Assembly: GCF_024696245.1 (NCBI RefSeq)
Contig: NZ_JAILGZ010000126.1
Location: forward strand, 1-44,480
Reading direction: 5' to 3'
DNA length: 44,480 nucleotides
Source of the DNA: Treponema sp.
Lineage (GTDB): Bacteria; Spirochaetota; Spirochaetia; Treponematales; Treponemataceae
The translations under genes and the position numbers were made by a program. Below the pieces are notes generated by a model, which was given only the letters and a program-made list of their open reading frames with translations, was not told where the DNA came from and ran no database searches. The stretch's first letter is position 1; every line of letters starts with the position of its first letter. Positions 7,890-16,425 of this stretch are shown here, in pieces.

Positions 7890-8669
7890 ATGGGTGAGAG
7901 AAATAAGTGTACTCAGGCAGTAATTCTTACTGTCAGGGAGCAGGGAGAAAACAACAGGAATATCTGTGCCCTTTCTCCTGATCTTGGAATATTCAACGCA
8001 CTTCTCTATGGGGGACCTAAAAACAGGCTCAGGTCTCTGGTACAGCCATTTAACTGCGGGAACATATGGCTTTACGAAGACGAAGTAAAACATTCCAGAA
8101 AAATAACGGACTTTGATTCCAAAGAATTTCACCCATCATTCAGGGACGATATTTATAAAATCTATGCAGCAAATCTGGCTGGAGAACTTGTTCTTAAAAC
8201 AAAATGCGCCGGAGAAAACAGCCGTTCCTTTACACTTTTAAGGGCTTTTTTAAACGGAATTGACGCCTCTTCAGAAGAAGAAGCAAGGCTTGGAACAATC
8301 AGGTTTTTATGGAGATATCTTGCCCTTCTTGGCATACAGCCTGATCCCCATGAATGTGCAGAATGCGGAAAAAATCTTCTTTTAGAAAACTCCAGGTCCT
8401 ATTATTCTGAATATTCATCTGCCTTTATCTGTTCAGACTGCTGTCACAGTTACAGGGATTCTCATGAAAGCAGCAGCAGGATTCTGGAAACTGATTCCAC
8501 AGCCCTTAACTATCTGAATGCCATAAATGAACTGACTCCCGGAAGTGTAAGGCGGATGAAGTTAAGTGCAGATTCAGCCTATAAAATGAAAAGAGTTGTT
8601 TTTCATATACTTGAAAATTCTGCAGGCACTCTGCTGAATACTTTAAGAACTGGAGAAGGAATTCTCTAG
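7890..8669 (+). CDS. recO: DNA repair protein RecO
   Basis: RecO loads RecA on SSB-coated single-stranded DNA in the RecFOR pathway. The 259-residue protein begins with the OB-fold segment (TQAVILTVREQGENNRNICALS) and contains LLYGGPKNRLRSLVQPF. A four-cysteine zinc motif (CAECGKN, then CSDCCHS) lies at about residues 158-190. The ATG follows an AAGGAG ribosome-binding site. recJ begins 39 bp downstream, so two recombination-repair genes are likely co-transcribed. Confidence 0.9.
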   Translation: MGERNKCTQAVILTVREQGENNRNICALSPDLGIFNALLYGGPKNRLRSLVQPFNCGNIWLYEDEVKHSRKITDFDSKEFHPSFRDDIYKIYAANLAGELVLKTKCAGENSRSFTLLRAFLNGIDASSEEEARLGTIRFLWRYLALLGIQPDPHECAECGKNLLLENSRSYYSEYSSAFICSDCCHSYRDSHESSSRILETDSTALNYLNAINELTPGSVRRMKLSADSAYKMKRVVFHILENSAGTLLNTLRTGEGIL

Positions 8670-8708
8670 CCCATAAATGTGTAAATAAAAGTTATATAAG
8701 GAATATAT

Positions 8709-10856
8709 ATGTCCCAGTGGATAAAAAAAGAGATTACAAAAACAGAAATTGACGACATGAGAAGCAGGTATGGTCTTGATGCCCTTAGCGCAAGCATTCT
8801 TTCCAGAAGAAACGTTACCCAGGGCAAGGACATTCTGTATTATATGGAAGATGACATGAGGTTTACCCATTCACCCTTCCTCTTTAACTCAATGGAAGAT
8901 GCAGTAGACCGTATTCTTGAAGCAAAAGAAGAAGGAGAAAAGGTCCTTATCTTTGGAGACAGGGATGTAGACGGGGTTACTTCTACTACGGTACTTTACG
9001 ACTGTCTTACTTCCATGGGAATGGACGTAAGGTACAGGCTTCCTTCAGGAGATGATGCCTACGGTCTTTCAATTCAGGCTGTAGATGATTTTGAAAAAGA
9101 AGGTGGTACATTAATCATTACGGTTGACTGCGGTATCTCCAATGTTCAGGAAATCGCCTATGCCTGTGACAAGGGAATGGATGTAATTGTTGCAGACCAC
9201 CATAACGCCCCAGAGATTCTTCCGGAAAACGCCATTCTTATAGATCCTAAACTTGAAGATTCAGGTTACCCTTTTAAAGATATATCAGGCTGTGCAGTAG
9301 CCTTTAAAATTGTAAGTGCCCTCAGGTTCAGCGAAAGCAAATGGTACAAGCAGGAAGTAACACTTTTAAATGTAAGGCCCCTGACTGATGCCTACATGAT
9401 TGAATGTATAAAGCTCAGAAACCTTGTTCCTGTAAGCCGCATGGACGAAACTGTAGTACCAGGCACTGTAAGCATAAGCAGGACAAGACTTCCGGAATAC
9501 CTGAAGGGGCAGCTTATCCTTGTGTGGGATGAAAATACAATAAAAAAAGAACTTAAAAATATTTTTGGTTCTGGAATTGAATTTAACTTTCTTGACATCA
9601 GGACAGAAATATCAAGGCTCTTTCCTCAGTTTGCAGATTCTTCACTTTTAAGAATCAAGGACATGTCTAAGATTGCAAGATACGGTAATCATGCACCTAC
9701 GGAAATCGGAGGTTTTTACAATATCTATGTAACTTACGTACAGCAGTCCCTTAAAAAAGAAAAACCTGCCCTGACTTCCCTGGAAGAAAAAGACCTGCAG
9801 CTAGTAGCACTGGCAGCCCTGGCAGATATTATGCCTATGAAAAACGAAAACCGTATTTTTGTAAAAAAGGGACTTGAATACCTTAATGCCCAGAGGGCAA
9901 GACCGGGGCTTAAAGAACTTCTAAGCAGGCTTAATCTTTTAGGAAGACACATTACTTCTATAGACTTAAGCTGGAATGTAATATCAAACCTTAATGCAGC
10001 AGGAAGACTTGGACAGCCGGAACTGGCAGCCCAGCTTTTTCTTACAAAAGACCCTTACGAAAGGGAAGCTGTTGCAGATAAAATCCTTGCCCTTAATCAG
10101 GAAAGAAAAGATTTGTCCCAGCAGGCATGGAACAACGGAATACTTCAGGCCCAGGCATCCATACCTAATTACAACGGGAATCTTTGTGTAGTAATTGACC
10201 CGAGAATCAACAGAGGTGTATGCGGTCTTCTTGCAGGCAGGCTTGTTTCTACCTACGATATTCCAGCCATGGTTGTAACTGTACTTGATGATATGGCTAT
10301 AGGCTCAATGAGAAGCTGCAGGGGCTTTAACCTTACTGCATTCCTAAATAATCTCTCATCCCTCTTCCTTAACTTTGGGGGACACAACGCAGCCGCAGGA
10401 TTCAGCCTTAAAAAAGAAAATCTTCCGGAACTGGAAAAACAGCTTAAACTTTATTCTTCTTCAATAGAACTTGAGAATTCAGAAAAAGATACTTTTGATG
10501 TGGACGCAGAACTTCCGGCAGCCTATATAACCAGTGACATAATAAAAATCTGTGACAGGTTTGAACCTTACGGAGAAGAAAACCCTGCCCTTGTTTTTAT
10601 GGCCAAAAATCTTACCGTAACAGATGGAATTGCCATTGGTAAAGGAGAAAAGCAGCACCTTAAACTTAATATTCAGGCTGGTAAAACCCGCTGGCCTGCC
10701 TTATTCTGGAATGAAGGAGAAAAGCTTCATACAGAAATAGAAATTGGAGATAAGGTGGACATTCTTTTTAATGTAGAAAGAAATGTATTTAACGGTGTAG
10801 AAAATCTTCAGCTTATACTTAAAGATATAAAAAGATCAGAAGGAGAACAAAAATGA
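8709..10856 (+). CDS. recJ: Single-stranded-DNA exonuclease RecJ with a large internal insertion
   Basis: RecJ is the 5'-3' exonuclease of mismatch and RecF-type repair. The DHH-family motifs are present: FGDRDVDGVTSTT, TVDCGIS, VADHHNAPE (DHH at residues 163-165) and LAALADIMP (D373). A DHHA1 domain with FGGHNAAAGFSL and a C-terminal OB-like domain with GDKVDILFNVE follow. At 715 residues it is well above the usual 560-600. The excess lies between DHH and D373, where 208 residues separate motifs that are roughly 60-75 apart in typical RecJ. The inserted part (about 205-345) has no domain I recognise. It overlaps the peptidase gene by four bases. Confidence 0.93.
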   Translation: MSQWIKKEITKTEIDDMRSRYGLDALSASILSRRNVTQGKDILYYMEDDMRFTHSPFLFNSMEDAVDRILEAKEEGEKVLIFGDRDVDGVTSTTVLYDCLTSMGMDVRYRLPSGDDAYGLSIQAVDDFEKEGGTLIITVDCGISNVQEIAYACDKGMDVIVADHHNAPEILPENAILIDPKLEDSGYPFKDISGCAVAFKIVSALRFSESKWYKQEVTLLNVRPLTDAYMIECIKLRNLVPVSRMDETVVPGTVSISRTRLPEYLKGQLILVWDENTIKKELKNIFGSGIEFNFLDIRTEISRLFPQFADSSLLRIKDMSKIARYGNHAPTEIGGFYNIYVTYVQQSLKKEKPALTSLEEKDLQLVALAALADIMPMKNENRIFVKKGLEYLNAQRARPGLKELLSRLNLLGRHITSIDLSWNVISNLNAAGRLGQPELAAQLFLTKDPYEREAVADKILALNQERKDLSQQAWNNGILQAQASIPNYNGNLCVVIDPRINRGVCGLLAGRLVSTYDIPAMVVTVLDDMAIGSMRSCRGFNLTAFLNNLSSLFLNFGGHNAAAGFSLKKENLPELEKQLKLYSSSIELENSEKDTFDVDAELPAAYITSDIIKICDRFEPYGEENPALVFMAKNLTVTDGIAIGKGEKQHLKLNIQAGKTRWPALFWNEGEKLHTEIEIGDKVDILFNVERNVFNGVENLQLILKDIKRSEGEQK

Positions 10857-11821
10857 AAAAATTAACTTTACTTTTAATAACCCTTTTACAGTTTACACTT
10901 ATATATGCAGAAAAATATTCAGTTAAAAAAGACAATGCCTTTTATCAGGTCAGCTATGAAAGCAAGGCTTATCCAGGCGATGCAGAATTTGTAAGAATGA
11001 CTGTCAGTCCCGTAAAAAAAAGCGGTAAAAATCAGCTTAAGGATACAAAGGCAAGCCTTACTCTTTATCTTAATCAGAAAAAGATTATATCTTCCGACTT
11101 CTATCTTCTTGAAGAAAAAGATTCTTCTTCAATTACAATGCTTACAGGACTTCCCCTTTCTACCTGGTGGGATCAGGAAGACGGCTGGTCTTTAAAAATC
11201 ACCTGCTCCCTTTATGGCAAAACAGAAGAAACTCTTGAACTTCCTTTTACTTTAATGCACAAAGATTTTATAAGCGAAACCCTTTATCTTGATGAAAAAA
11301 ACACTTCAATAAAAACCGATTCATCTTCAAGAAGACAAAAGGACATAGAAAAGCTTAATGCCATACTGGCCCAGATAAATACACAAAGCCTCTGGCAGAA
11401 AAAGGCCTTTACCTTTCCTGTAACTTCAAAAAGAAGAACTGCATTTTTTGCAGACAGACGTATTTACAAATATAATACCGGAGGCTCTACAACAGGACTT
11501 CACCACGGAATTGATTACGGAATTCCGGAAGGAACAGATGTTTTTGCCTGTGGAAGGGGAAAAGTTCTTCTTGCAGAAGACAGGGTATCTACAGGCTACA
11601 GCGTTGTTATAGAACACCTGCCGGGACTTTACAGCCTTTATTATCATTTAAGCCGTCTTGATGTTAAGGAAGGAGACTTTATTGAACAGGGAGAAAAAAT
11701 AGGACTCAGCGGATGCACAGGACTGGCAACAGGGCCTCACCTTCACTGGGAAGTAAGGCTTTTAATGCAGTCAGTAAATCCTGATTTTTTCCTTAGAGAT
11801 TTTACTTATTCACAAGAGTAA
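10853..11821 (+). CDS. Secreted M23-family (LytM) metallopeptidase
   Basis: M23 peptidases cut peptide cross-links in peptidoglycan. The 322-residue protein has a signal peptide (MKKLTLLLITLLQFTLIYA), an N-terminal beta-rich region without a recognised domain (about 20-150) and a C-terminal LytM domain. All zinc ligands are visible: HHGIDYG (H and D) and the HLHWEV motif, with the intermediate histidine in LYYHLSRLD. It is therefore probably active rather than a degenerate activator such as EnvC. The start overlaps recJ (ATGA). The end overlaps the convergent ligA gene by 20 bp. Confidence 0.9.
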   Translation: MKKLTLLLITLLQFTLIYAEKYSVKKDNAFYQVSYESKAYPGDAEFVRMTVSPVKKSGKNQLKDTKASLTLYLNQKKIISSDFYLLEEKDSSSITMLTGLPLSTWWDQEDGWSLKITCSLYGKTEETLELPFTLMHKDFISETLYLDEKNTSIKTDSSSRRQKDIEKLNAILAQINTQSLWQKKAFTFPVTSKRRTAFFADRRIYKYNTGGSTTGLHHGIDYGIPEGTDVFACGRGKVLLAEDRVSTGYSVVIEHLPGLYSLYYHLSRLDVKEGDFIEQGEKIGLSGCTGLATGPHLHWEVRLLMQSVNPDFFLRDFTYSQE

Positions 11822-13748
11822 GGAATTCTTCTTCGCTGATAACAGGAATACCTAAAGAGGCAGCCTTAACGTTTTTTGAAGAACCTGAAGAAGTATCATT
11901 TGTTACAAGATAACTCAGGCCCTTAACAACGGAAGATTTTACGCTGCCTCCATTTTCCTTTACAAGATTCTGGGCATCAGTCCTCTTCATGGAATGAAGT
12001 TCACCGGTAAAACAGAAGGAAAGGCCTGCAAGACTGCCGGACTTATCACCTTCTTCAAGACTTATTGTTCCGGAAGAAACCAAAGACCTCATTTCTTCCC
12101 TGCATTCTTCAAGGCCACTGCATAATGTAGCTGCCATTATTCCTGCAAAGCCGTAAACCTTTTCTATATCTTCCGGTGAAGCAGAAAGAATTTTTTCCAG
12201 GGTTGAATAGCCTGCATCCATAAGTTTTTCTACAACAGTTTCTCCAATATTTTCTATGTCAAAACCTGCTATAAATCTTGCAAGGGTAATCTTTCTGTGA
12301 GATTGAATTGAAGCAGCAACTTTTTTTGCTCCCAGGGATTTTTTATCCTGAGAAATACTGTCTTCATTAAGAAAATAAGGAGTCAGTTTTTCTTCATCCA
12401 GGGAATATATATCTGTTATGGATTTTACAAGTCCGGTATTAAAAAGCTGGGTAACAAGAGTCTCTCCCAGATCCCTTATGTCACATACAGAAACCCATTT
12501 TAAAAGCTGATGAAGGACTTTTTTAGGACAGCTTTTGGAAGGACAGTAAAGACGGCTTCCTTCATCAACAAGCTGACTGCCGCAGGAAGAACATTTTACA
12601 GGGTAAGAAACAGGAGAAGTTACAGCTGAACCGTCATTTTTTAATACAGCTTCTATTTTAGGAATAATTTCTCCCCTTTTTACAACTACTACATGACTTC
12701 CAATCATCAGTCCCAGGGAACGTATATTGTTAGGATTTGCAAGGCTTGCCCTTTGAACTGTAGTACCATTCAGGTCAACAGGATCAAAAACTGCAACAGG
12801 AGTATAGGTAGCTCCGTTTTCGTTCCATTCAACATCCCTTACTACAGATACAGCTTCTTCCAGACTGAATTTAAAGGCTATCTGTCTGTCAGGTCTGTCA
12901 CGGCTGGCATCTTCATGATTAACAGCCCTTTCCTTTATTACAAGACCATCAATATCATAATCAAGGCCCTTTCTGAATTCCATTACGGAACTTCTGTATT
13001 CAATTACCTCTGAAGCTGATTTGCAGATTTTAAGGGGAACAACATTAAAGCCACAGCTGGTAAGCCAGGTAAGTTTTTCTTCTTCATCAGAAAAAGGCTG
13101 TTCTCCCTGTGTTGCCCAAACGTCATATACAATAAGACAAAGGTGTTCACTGCCTTCTCCGTCCTTTCTTTTCATAAGTCCATTGGCAGCATTACGGCAG
13201 TTTGCCTTATCTGAATAGTATTTCTTATGAACTTCATGGGTCATTATAACTTCACCACGAATTCCACCGGTAAATTTTTCTGTCTGATTATTAATTTTAA
13301 GGCTTTTAATTACTCCCTGCATTTTTACTGCATTATCAGTAATTACATCGCCTGTTGAGCCGTCACCCCTTGTTACAGCCCTTACCAGACTGCCTTCGTT
13401 GTACTGAAGTTCAAGACTGGCTCCATCAAGTTTGTATTCAACAAGGTATTCTGAATAAGTATGCTTTTGAGCCCAGGCAAGAAACTGTTCCGGGTCGGCA
13501 GCCTTTTCCTGACTGCCCATAGGCATTACATGAGGAGCTTTTTGAAAGTTACCGGAATCCTGACCTACCTTATGAAGAATAGGATTTGCAGGGTCAAGGT
13601 CTTTAAGTTCATCCCAGAGTTTATCAAATTCAGCATCTGAAATTTCACCTTCACCGTTGTAATAGGATTTCTGGTATTTAAGGATAAGTTTTTCAAGTTC
13701 AGCAATACGATTTAAGTTAAACTCATGTTCCAGATCAAAAAGCTCCAT
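11802..13748 (-). CDS. ligA: NAD-dependent DNA ligase LigA
   Basis: LigA seals nicks in replication and repair. The 648-residue protein has the Ia domain (YYNGEGEISDAEFDKLWDEL), nucleotidyltransferase motif I with the adenylated lysine (VEYKLDGASLEL), GDGSTGDVITDNA, an OB-fold, a four-cysteine zinc finger (KCSSCGSQL, then YCPSKSCPKK), helix-hairpin-helix repeats (about 430-560) and a C-terminal BRCT domain (LAGLSFCFTGELHSM). In place of the common PMLSL motif it has PMGSQEKA. It starts 5 bp after the trmB stop with an AAGGAAGAG ribosome-binding site. Confidence 0.96.
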   Translation of the reverse strand: MELFDLEHEFNLNRIAELEKLILKYQKSYYNGEGEISDAEFDKLWDELKDLDPANPILHKVGQDSGNFQKAPHVMPMGSQEKAADPEQFLAWAQKHTYSEYLVEYKLDGASLELQYNEGSLVRAVTRGDGSTGDVITDNAVKMQGVIKSLKINNQTEKFTGGIRGEVIMTHEVHKKYYSDKANCRNAANGLMKRKDGEGSEHLCLIVYDVWATQGEQPFSDEEEKLTWLTSCGFNVVPLKICKSASEVIEYRSSVMEFRKGLDYDIDGLVIKERAVNHEDASRDRPDRQIAFKFSLEEAVSVVRDVEWNENGATYTPVAVFDPVDLNGTTVQRASLANPNNIRSLGLMIGSHVVVVKRGEIIPKIEAVLKNDGSAVTSPVSYPVKCSSCGSQLVDEGSRLYCPSKSCPKKVLHQLLKWVSVCDIRDLGETLVTQLFNTGLVKSITDIYSLDEEKLTPYFLNEDSISQDKKSLGAKKVAASIQSHRKITLARFIAGFDIENIGETVVEKLMDAGYSTLEKILSASPEDIEKVYGFAGIMAATLCSGLEECREEMRSLVSSGTISLEEGDKSGSLAGLSFCFTGELHSMKRTDAQNLVKENGGSVKSSVVKGLSYLVTNDTSSGSSKNVKAASLGIPVISEEEFLTLVNK

Positions 13749-13753
13749 TTTAT

Positions 13754-14515
13754 TTACTCTTCCTTTTCAAAATACAGTTCAAAGATTTGGCGTCCGGCAT
13801 CAAGACCCTTCTGTTCAAATTTTGTACGTGGTCTCCACTCCTGATGAGGGGCATAACCGTCATACTTGTTTTTAAGGCCTTTTGTTGCCGTTAATTCAGT
13901 CAGAGCTTCTTCTGCATATTCCTGCCAGTCTGTGGCAAAATAAATGTATCCTCCCGGAGTAAGTTTCTGCATAAGAAGATCCGTATGAGGACGCTGAACA
14001 AGACGTCTTTTATGATGTTTTTTCTTTGGCCATGGATCCGGAAAGAAAATATGAAATGCTTCTATTGAATCATCAGGAATCATGCTCTTAAGAATTTCAA
14101 GGGCATCGTATTCTATGATAAAAAGATTTTTCAGCTGATTTTTTTTAATTTCACTGAGAAGCCTTCCTACTCCAGGTACATGAACTTCTGAACCGATATA
14201 ATTCATTTCGGGATTAGCCCTGGCAATAGCAGAAGTAGCGTGTCCCATTCCAAAGCCGATTTCAAAAGTAACGGGATTTGTATTCCCGAAAATCTCTGTA
14301 AAATTCAGAGTCTTATGCTCAAATGGCAGGCACCATACCTGATGCAGTTCTTCATAACTGCGCTTCTCACTGTCTGTCATACGTCCTGCACGAAGTACGT
14401 ATGTTTTAATTGTTCTCCTGAAAACCGACACTGCACTGTTACTGTCAGCGCCAGGATCCTCTGCAACAGCAGCCGACGAATTATTACTGTCAGCCGTAGT
14501 TCCTTCTTCGTTCAC
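13754..14515 (-). CDS. trmB: tRNA (guanine-N7)-methyltransferase TrmB
   Basis: TrmB makes m7G46 in the tRNA variable loop using S-adenosylmethionine. The SAM-binding motif is FEIGFGMGHATSAIA. The family signature is FHIFFPDPWPKKKHHKRR, and the tail reads TKFEQKGLDAG. The N-terminal 35 residues are a Ser/Ala/Asp-rich extension not typical of the core enzyme. The start codon is GTG, chosen because AGGAGA (14524-14529) lies 7 bases upstream. It sits in an operon with the upstream lipoprotein gene and downstream ligA. Confidence 0.95.
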   Translation of the reverse strand: MNEEGTTADSNNSSAAVAEDPGADSNSAVSVFRRTIKTYVLRAGRMTDSEKRSYEELHQVWCLPFEHKTLNFTEIFGNTNPVTFEIGFGMGHATSAIARANPEMNYIGSEVHVPGVGRLLSEIKKNQLKNLFIIEYDALEILKSMIPDDSIEAFHIFFPDPWPKKKHHKRRLVQRPHTDLLMQKLTPGGYIYFATDWQEYAEEALTELTATKGLKNKYDGYAPHQEWRPRTKFEQKGLDAGRQIFELYFEKEE

Positions 14516-14536
14516 CTTAATTTCTCCTGTATAATT

Positions 14537-15193
14537 TTATTCAGGCAGGGTATTTTCTTTTTCTCCCTGCTCCGGCATTAATATCATTACATTTTCTGTA
14601 CTTATAAAGTAACAGATACGGTATTTTACTGCTGCTTTTATATCATTTTTTACTTTGGAAATATCAGTCCAGGTTTTCTTTTTTTCACCAAAATAAATAA
14701 GTTTTCCTTCTGCTGAATAAACTGCTATTTTTTCCGTATTTGATGAATTAATGCAGTCTGGAAAATCTCCGGCATGCTTCTGAAGATAATCAGCATTGTA
14801 TTTTACTGTAAAAGTCCCTTCCCAGCTTTCTTCTGCACAGTCTGTATAATAAACACTCCAGTTGCCTTCCGGTATAAGACTGCCCTCTGCAGGAACGATA
14901 TTTGCATACCCTGCCCAGCTTTTTTTACTGCCTTCATTAAATTTTACCAGATCTGAACACATCCAGGAAAGACCAGTTTCATTACTTACAGCCCTTATTT
15001 TTTTTGCCCTCTGAACATCACTGGAAGTTTCCGTAAAAAGAGAGAGGCGCAGGGACGGAAGGCTTTCTTCGTTTTTAAAATCCACAATAGTCATTACAGA
15101 AACGGAAGCCACCTCCGGAGAATTATCTGCACATGAGAAAAAAAGCGTTAAAGAGAAAACTGAAAATAAAAGAATAAGGACTTTATGACGCAT
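14537..15193 (-). CDS. Predicted lipoprotein of unknown function
   Basis: The 218-residue protein begins with a lipoprotein signal (LLFSVFSLTLFFSC; lipidated cysteine at residue 21). The mature part is predicted to be mostly beta-strand (VSVMTIVDF; NWSVYYTD; EGTFTVKY; KIAVYSAEGKLIYFGEKK) and ends in a Glu-rich tail. I do not recognise a family. The start is 6 bp after the upstream gene's stop and has no good ribosome-binding site, suggesting translational coupling. It is presumably in the periplasm or outer envelope. Confidence 0.75.
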   Translation of the reverse strand: MRHKVLILLFSVFSLTLFFSCADNSPEVASVSVMTIVDFKNEESLPSLRLSLFTETSSDVQRAKKIRAVSNETGLSWMCSDLVKFNEGSKKSWAGYANIVPAEGSLIPEGNWSVYYTDCAEESWEGTFTVKYNADYLQKHAGDFPDCINSSNTEKIAVYSAEGKLIYFGEKKKTWTDISKVKNDIKAAVKYRICYFISTENVMILMPEQGEKENTLPE

Positions 15194-15199
15194 CTTTGC

Positions 15200-16366
15200 T
15201 TAAAAATTAAAGATAAGTGTAATGACTGTAAGGTCTGATGAAGTAAACTGATTAACAAGAGACTCAAACTTTACATTTACCTTTTTACATGCATCTTCCA
15301 GATAAGAAAGATAGTAAAGGCCAAGATCTGTACCTTCTGCTTCATCAGGCATCTGACGGTAAAAATCAATGAGGGACCGCTTATTTAAATCTGCGGACAT
15401 CTTACTTTCAATATTTTCCTTCATTTCCTGGAATTCATCATCCTTATTATAAAGGGTAATCTGAAGACGTCCCTGCTTTCCAATAGCTGCAGTTCCACCT
15501 CCAAGCTTCCATGAAACGAATACAAGTTCATGCTTACGCTCCATTTCCTTTACAATCTTTGCACGGATATCAGGGTCATAAATAAGGGTATCTCCCTTCT
15601 CTACACCTCTGTAAAGGATACGGGCTTCTTTACGAATATTTGTATTTTCTGCATTAAGGGCAAGTTCCATAACCATTACGGATATGTACTCAGCAACCTT
15701 TGATTTATCCATATAATTGGACAGGGACATTCTTAAAATGCCTAAAAGTTCATCAAAACCATCAGCCTTATAGAATTTTGTAATAATATACCAGTTCATA
15801 AGGCTTAAACGGTTAAGGAATTTCTCTGTCATAAGAAGATATACGTTTTTTTCTTCCGGAGTAAATTCCGTATTATCCATAATGCTCTTCCAGACAGGCT
15901 CAAGAATAGTCTGCCTTGCCATCTGAATAACATTATCCTTAATTGAAAGCTGGGTTCTAAGCTGCTTGTCAGACATTACTGTTTTTTCATCAATTAACTG
16001 AGAAGGATTTGACCTGTTATGACGGCGTACAACATCACACTTAATAAAGGAATTATATATTTCCCGGTCAAACTGTTTATAAAGGATGGAAAATACAATA
16101 ACTTTGGAAAGATCCATGACTTCCTGACGGCGGGTAACAAATTCAGGCATGGAAATTTCAATTTTAGAAATATAATCAAGAAGAATCATACTCTGAATGG
16201 ACATAGGAGAAACCTTATCCATACTTACACCATATTCTTCAAGATTGTCGGCAAGACGAATACGAAGAAGTTTTTTCTTGTTACTGATAAAGCTTGAAGC
16301 TCCTCCCTCAGTGAGAATAATCTTTACAGGTAAATCAAGAATGAACTTTTTCTTTTCCGCGCACAT
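15200..16366 (-). CDS. Conserved cytoplasmic protein with GHKL-ATPase-like segments
   Basis: The 388-residue protein has no signal peptide or membrane segment. Two short stretches resemble histidine-kinase-type ATPases: MVMELALNAENTNIRKEAR (N-box-like) and EGTDLGLYYLSYLEDACKKV (G2-box-like), followed by a final strand VITLIFNF. No H-box is visible, so it is not an ordinary kinase. The start is set at the second Met (MCAEKKKF). The longer reading from 16384 would put a perfect -10 box (TATAAT) inside the coding sequence, and that box lies 6 bases before the chosen ATG. It heads an operon with the lipoprotein, trmB and ligA. Function unknown. Confidence 0.75.
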   Translation of the reverse strand: MCAEKKKFILDLPVKIILTEGGASSFISNKKKLLRIRLADNLEEYGVSMDKVSPMSIQSMILLDYISKIEISMPEFVTRRQEVMDLSKVIVFSILYKQFDREIYNSFIKCDVVRRHNRSNPSQLIDEKTVMSDKQLRTQLSIKDNVIQMARQTILEPVWKSIMDNTEFTPEEKNVYLLMTEKFLNRLSLMNWYIITKFYKADGFDELLGILRMSLSNYMDKSKVAEYISVMVMELALNAENTNIRKEARILYRGVEKGDTLIYDPDIRAKIVKEMERKHELVFVSWKLGGGTAAIGKQGRLQITLYNKDDEFQEMKENIESKMSADLNKRSLIDFYRQMPDEAEGTDLGLYYLSYLEDACKKVNVKFESLVNQFTSSDLTVITLIFNF

Positions 16367-16372
16367 ACTACT

Positions 16373-16401
16373 ATTATATCGCATGGGTATTGCGTTGTAA
16401 A
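16373..16401 (-). promoter_or_regulatory. Strong promoter with leaderless start (minus strand)
   Basis: On the minus strand TTTACA-N17-TATAAT ends 6 bases before the ATG at 16366. The -10 box is a perfect consensus. The predicted transcript starts at the ATG, and no Shine-Dalgarno sequence is present. Confidence 0.65.
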
Positions 16402-16418
16402 CACTAAAAATATAAACT
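16390..16418 (+). promoter_or_regulatory. Divergent promoter with leaderless start (plus strand)
   Basis: TTGCGT-N17-TAAACT ends 7 bases before the ATG at 16426. Its -35 box (16390-16395) directly abuts the -35 box of the opposite promoter (16396-16401), so the two polymerase footprints overlap. Confidence 0.5.
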
Positions 16419-16425
16419 TAAAAGT

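Noticed and set aside
16367-16384. Longer N-terminus (MRYNSS) for the GHKL-like protein
   Set aside because: The perfect -10 box TATAAT lies inside that stretch, so it cannot be in the mRNA if that promoter is used.
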